This document shows, in pieces, positions 60,471 through 64,000 of a stretch of 64,000 bases of DNA. The position numbers and the translations under genes were made by a program. The stretch is from Serinus canaria (taxonomy: Eukaryota; Chordata; Aves; Passeriformes; Fringillidae), in assembly GCF_022539315.1 (NCBI RefSeq), contig NC_066315.1, forward strand, positions 19,753,649 through 19,817,648, given 5' to 3'. The notes below the pieces were generated by a model. It searched no databases. It had not been told where the DNA came from and saw nothing but the letters and a program-made list of their open reading frames with translations. Position 1 is the first letter of the stretch, and every line of letters starts with the position of its first letter.

Positions 60471-63400
60471 AATGAAATAATAGACCATATAGAAGTTTAC
60501 AGATCTGTGGGTTCAAAGATAGCTCTTCGCTAAGGGTTCAATAAGAAATTCTGGAATTTCATTAGCAGTAATAATGGCAATTAAACTGTGAGTAGTAAAT
60601 CAAAATCCTATTTTCCAGTTATTCATTTTGTTATTTCTATTTTACAAAGATAATTTTATTTATGTATGTATACCAAAATGTTGAGCTACTATCTTCAGAT
60701 GTAGTTTTGTTCTATCTCAGGAATGTGCACAAAGGCGTTGAACAGACACCTGCAGAAAGCTTGGATCAAATAATTCTGGAGTATGCATCACATTACTTTC
60801 ATGAGAGTAAAATCACCCATATTTCATTCCCAGACTTACTAAGAGAATAATCCCTGTTCACAGAAACCACTCATAAAATAATTACTCTTCAATCACTGAG
60901 TAATGTTTACTGAAGTTTATTTACATGCCATTAAAAACAATATTTTGTTTTTATTGCTACATCAGTAGCAATAAAGGCCTATATTGGAATAACAAATCCT
61001 GTATGCATCAACTAGCCAGATTTTGCCTTGAGTGATTTCACCAGGTTATTTTGAAGTTTCTATCAGACATTTAAGTTAGCTATTAAATATAAGTATGGGA
61101 ACCATCTGGAGATCAGGTAGAACAGTCTAATAACTGTGATGTGCAATGCTGATATGGCTTTAGATTATTTATATCTGCTGTTTGATTGCCATCAGAGCTA
61201 ATAATTTGTTTCCTAATTTTAGAAAATTCAGATTTAAAACATACTACTAATTTTCACATATAATTTTATGTTATTAGAATTTTTGCTGGACATCTGACTC
61301 TAGGTTCTGGACTCACTTTCCTGAATGGGAGGTCAGTGACTCAAGTTTGTTTACAAAGTGAGCAGTGCCCTAGTCAGGCCAAGTTGTTGTTGCTTGGTAT
61401 CTTCACATTAAAACATGTAAAAATGGCAATGCAATAGTCAAAATGATAAATTGAGAGAATAAGTGTGTAGCACTCTCAAACCTTCCAAAAGATAAGAAAT
61501 TAAGTTTTTTCTGCAATCAGAAAAATAAATTAACTCAGAAATTTCTTGCTTTATATTGTATGGTCAGTCACCTGAATATTCAGAACACCTTACCTCACAG
61601 TAAATATTAAGGAATAATCTCTGCTGATTTCTTGGACCAAACACAGCCAATTTCTCTGTTAAGCAACAAATTATAATTTCTTGATATACCTCTGTTTATC
61701 CTGTGAGCTCAGCCTCCCAGCACTTCTTCTCTCACATTAGTCCTGAACTCTGGTCCAGCGCCAGAGTTCTGTATATCATCTGCTTCCTGAGGGTCCCAAA
61801 AATTCCATAATGCCTGTGGAAACCCTAACTAGCTTTTCTTCACCCTCAGGTTGGGGTAAGGAATAAATATGAAAGACTGACTTTCCTATAAGTATTAAAT
61901 ATGTGCTGTTCAACTCATCTTGCATTTCAGAAATTATTTTTATATGTCTATGACCCACTGTGTCTATTACACCAATTAAAATTCCATTAATTGTGGCTGA
62001 ATAGTCTTTAAATATCTGGCTTCATGTTCCCAGGGCAATTTAAAATTCTTAAACATGTCACCAGAAATTATTGTAAACAGCACTATTTCAATTTTCACTT
62101 AACTGTGCATGTGAGGTTTGACCTTGTCAGCCCCAACCCAGCAAGTAAAGCAAGAAAATCAGAACCTCTGTCTTGGCACTATTCCAAATTTGGGCTGATG
62201 GCTTATGCTTCATTAAGTTTAAATAATTTCATATAATTTCATTAGACTTAGACACTCAAATGAACCCAGCCACCATCAGTTTATGAATCATCAGACACAG
62301 TCTGAGCATTTCAAAGCAAGCCACACATGCTTGCCAACAAAAATAGGTGCTGAAAAACCCAAGGATGACAATTCTAATGGAAGATGATCACCAGAGACAG
62401 GTGGTATGCAGAAGATTTAAATCAAATAATATGTTAAAATTTGTTTGGACTCTGGAATCCATCCTAATTTGAAATTGGGTTTTTAGAAAGCAGAGGAATA
62501 GTACGTCTTTTATGTAGGAGAATATCACTGATGCACCATTGCTAGGTATTGGACCACAGTTTTCTCTCTTCCACAAGCCCTAAAGAAACAATCCCATGCA
62601 TATTAAAAATAAGAAGAAACTATAACCCAGAAACCATTATTTACTGTAGTCTTTTCAATTAATAATGTCACAGGCAGTTGAGCACCTTGGAAATAAAAGC
62701 TTCACAATGTGCTACTCCACATTTCACAAGCAAAAAAGTATGACATATAGAGTCTTATTACTTAGAAGAACAGTGGAGCTTGAAACCCTTGCATTAAGTT
62801 TGAGCAGCCTTGGTGAAAATGAGATCTCGTTCCCTCATTATGCAATCTGACATCCTTCATCTAAAACCAAATGAGATAATAAAGTAAGAGAGATGAGATA
62901 TATTTTCTGCATAAAGAACCACATAATCCTTTATCTCATTTAAATGATAGATTCATAAAATCTTTTTTTAAATATTCAACTAAATGATGCAGTGAAATAT
63001 TAATGCACCTCCATATTTAATAATATTAATATCACTTGCTAAATGGTAGCTAAATTATATTCTTAGTGACATACCAAACAACACCAACATGGCTGTGATT
63101 GGCTTGAATTTGGAGTTTGTAAAGCACTACATCTGGCAACAGGTCTCATTATGGGGCAGATTCTGTGCAGTGCTGTGTATCAGCACAGCATTGCAATGCT
63201 GGCTTTATTTAATGCTTACATAATTTTCATTGAAGAGGGGTCTGTGCTGGTATTTGAGATTGAGTATCAAGAAGCACTATTCTTACTGCATTACAAGGCA
63301 GTTTCTTAACTTGTCATGAGAATAGAATCTCACCAGCTGTTGAGAATAAACCTGATGGTGTGTTTTCAGGCATGTTGAAAAGCATGTGAGGCATTTACCT

Positions 63401-64000
63401 CCTACTTGTACTAGGGGCCTGAATAGAAGGTTTTCTTTTCCCTAAATTTTGTGTAGCTGTGTCAAGTTACCATAAAAAGTGAAATGTCAGATAAAAATTT
63501 AGATTACTAATCAATGAGCCATTAAACACAAATCAAAATTATCCTGACTTTGCCTGAAGTAGATGGGAAAAGGAGATCCAAACACACTGCTGAGAAAATG
63601 CTTGACAGACTTAAAGTTCAGAAACAAGAGGGAGAAAAACAATCAAATGCTTCCTGCTTTCTTTTGGCTATGAAGGGTTTTTGCATCTTTCATAATTTTT
63701 AAGTATTACATAGCCAGGAATTAATTTATCTCCACAACCACTTTTTTATGTACAGGAGGGCCATCAGTCTCTTAAGAATCAAGAATTGAGACACAGAATT
63801 CTAAGGCAGAAATCCAAACCAGACTATATCAAAATATCTACAGTAAAAATTAAGCAGAATAGAGGCACATAGTTCAAAATCTGAAACCCTTTAAACAGAG
63901 GTCATTCACTGCCTGTTTCTGGAGACCCTAAAAGCACTTTGTACTTTATTCACCAATATTATTGTTACCTGTTCCAAAGATACAGTACTGCCTCAGAAGT
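60471..64000. other. Intergenic sequence, nothing recognised
   Basis: AT-rich sequence to the right edge with one short hairpin at 60.95 kb. I found no exon, transposon or RNA gene. Confidence 0.5.
60947..60978. other. Hairpin, 11-bp perfect stem with 4-nt loop
   Basis: TTTATTGCTAC and GTAGCAATAAA flank an ATCA loop. Two G-U pairs and one G-C pair extend the stem to 14 as plus-strand RNA. There is no T-run typical of a terminator and no coding context. Confidence 0.7.

Overview
The window is vertebrate nuclear DNA, almost certainly from a bird and most likely a songbird. It is AT-rich, and its coding sequence is split into short exons with consensus GT..AG junctions and multi-kilobase introns. 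It carries CR1 LINE fragments, a tRNA-headed SINE with a CR1 tail of the TguSINE1 kind, and an ERVL-like solo LTR. There are no bacterial features: no operons, CRISPR array or insertion sequences.

One gene can be read, on the minus strand, from its first coding exon at about 42.5 kb down to 5.6 kb; it continues past the left edge. Ten coding exons join in one open frame with every splice phase compatible. They encode the first ~474 residues of a secreted or membrane-anchored mosaic protein: signal peptide, a short Cys-rich LDLa-like segment, MAM domain 1, a divergent MAM domain 2, an LDL-receptor class A module, and the start of MAM domain 3. This MAM/LDLa layout and the large introns best fit MALRD1 (DIET1), an intestinal protein linked to FGF15/19 and bile-acid control. 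MAMDC4 is the main alternative. A TATA-like box and an HNF1-like site lie just upstream of the first exon.

Region by region: 1-5.6 kb is intron 3' of the last visible exon. 5.6-13.2 kb is an intron with an (AT)16 microsatellite. 13.2-15.7 kb holds the exons for the end of MAM2 plus LDLa. 15.7-22.3 kb is an intron with a CR1 copy (18.57-19.28 kb). 22.3-26.1 kb holds the MAM2 front exons. 29.7-37.8 kb holds the MAM1 exons, one pair separated by an intron of only 81 bp. 37.8-42.3 kb is the first intron, with a SINE nested in an LTR at 41.0-41.7 kb. 42.7-64 kb is 5' flanking sequence in which I recognise no gene, only two CR1 fragments (55.5 and 60.1 kb), an unexplained pair of long open frames (47.4-48.2 kb) and several hairpins. 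The best hairpin is a 29-bp-stem, 7-nt-loop structure at 58,243-58,307.
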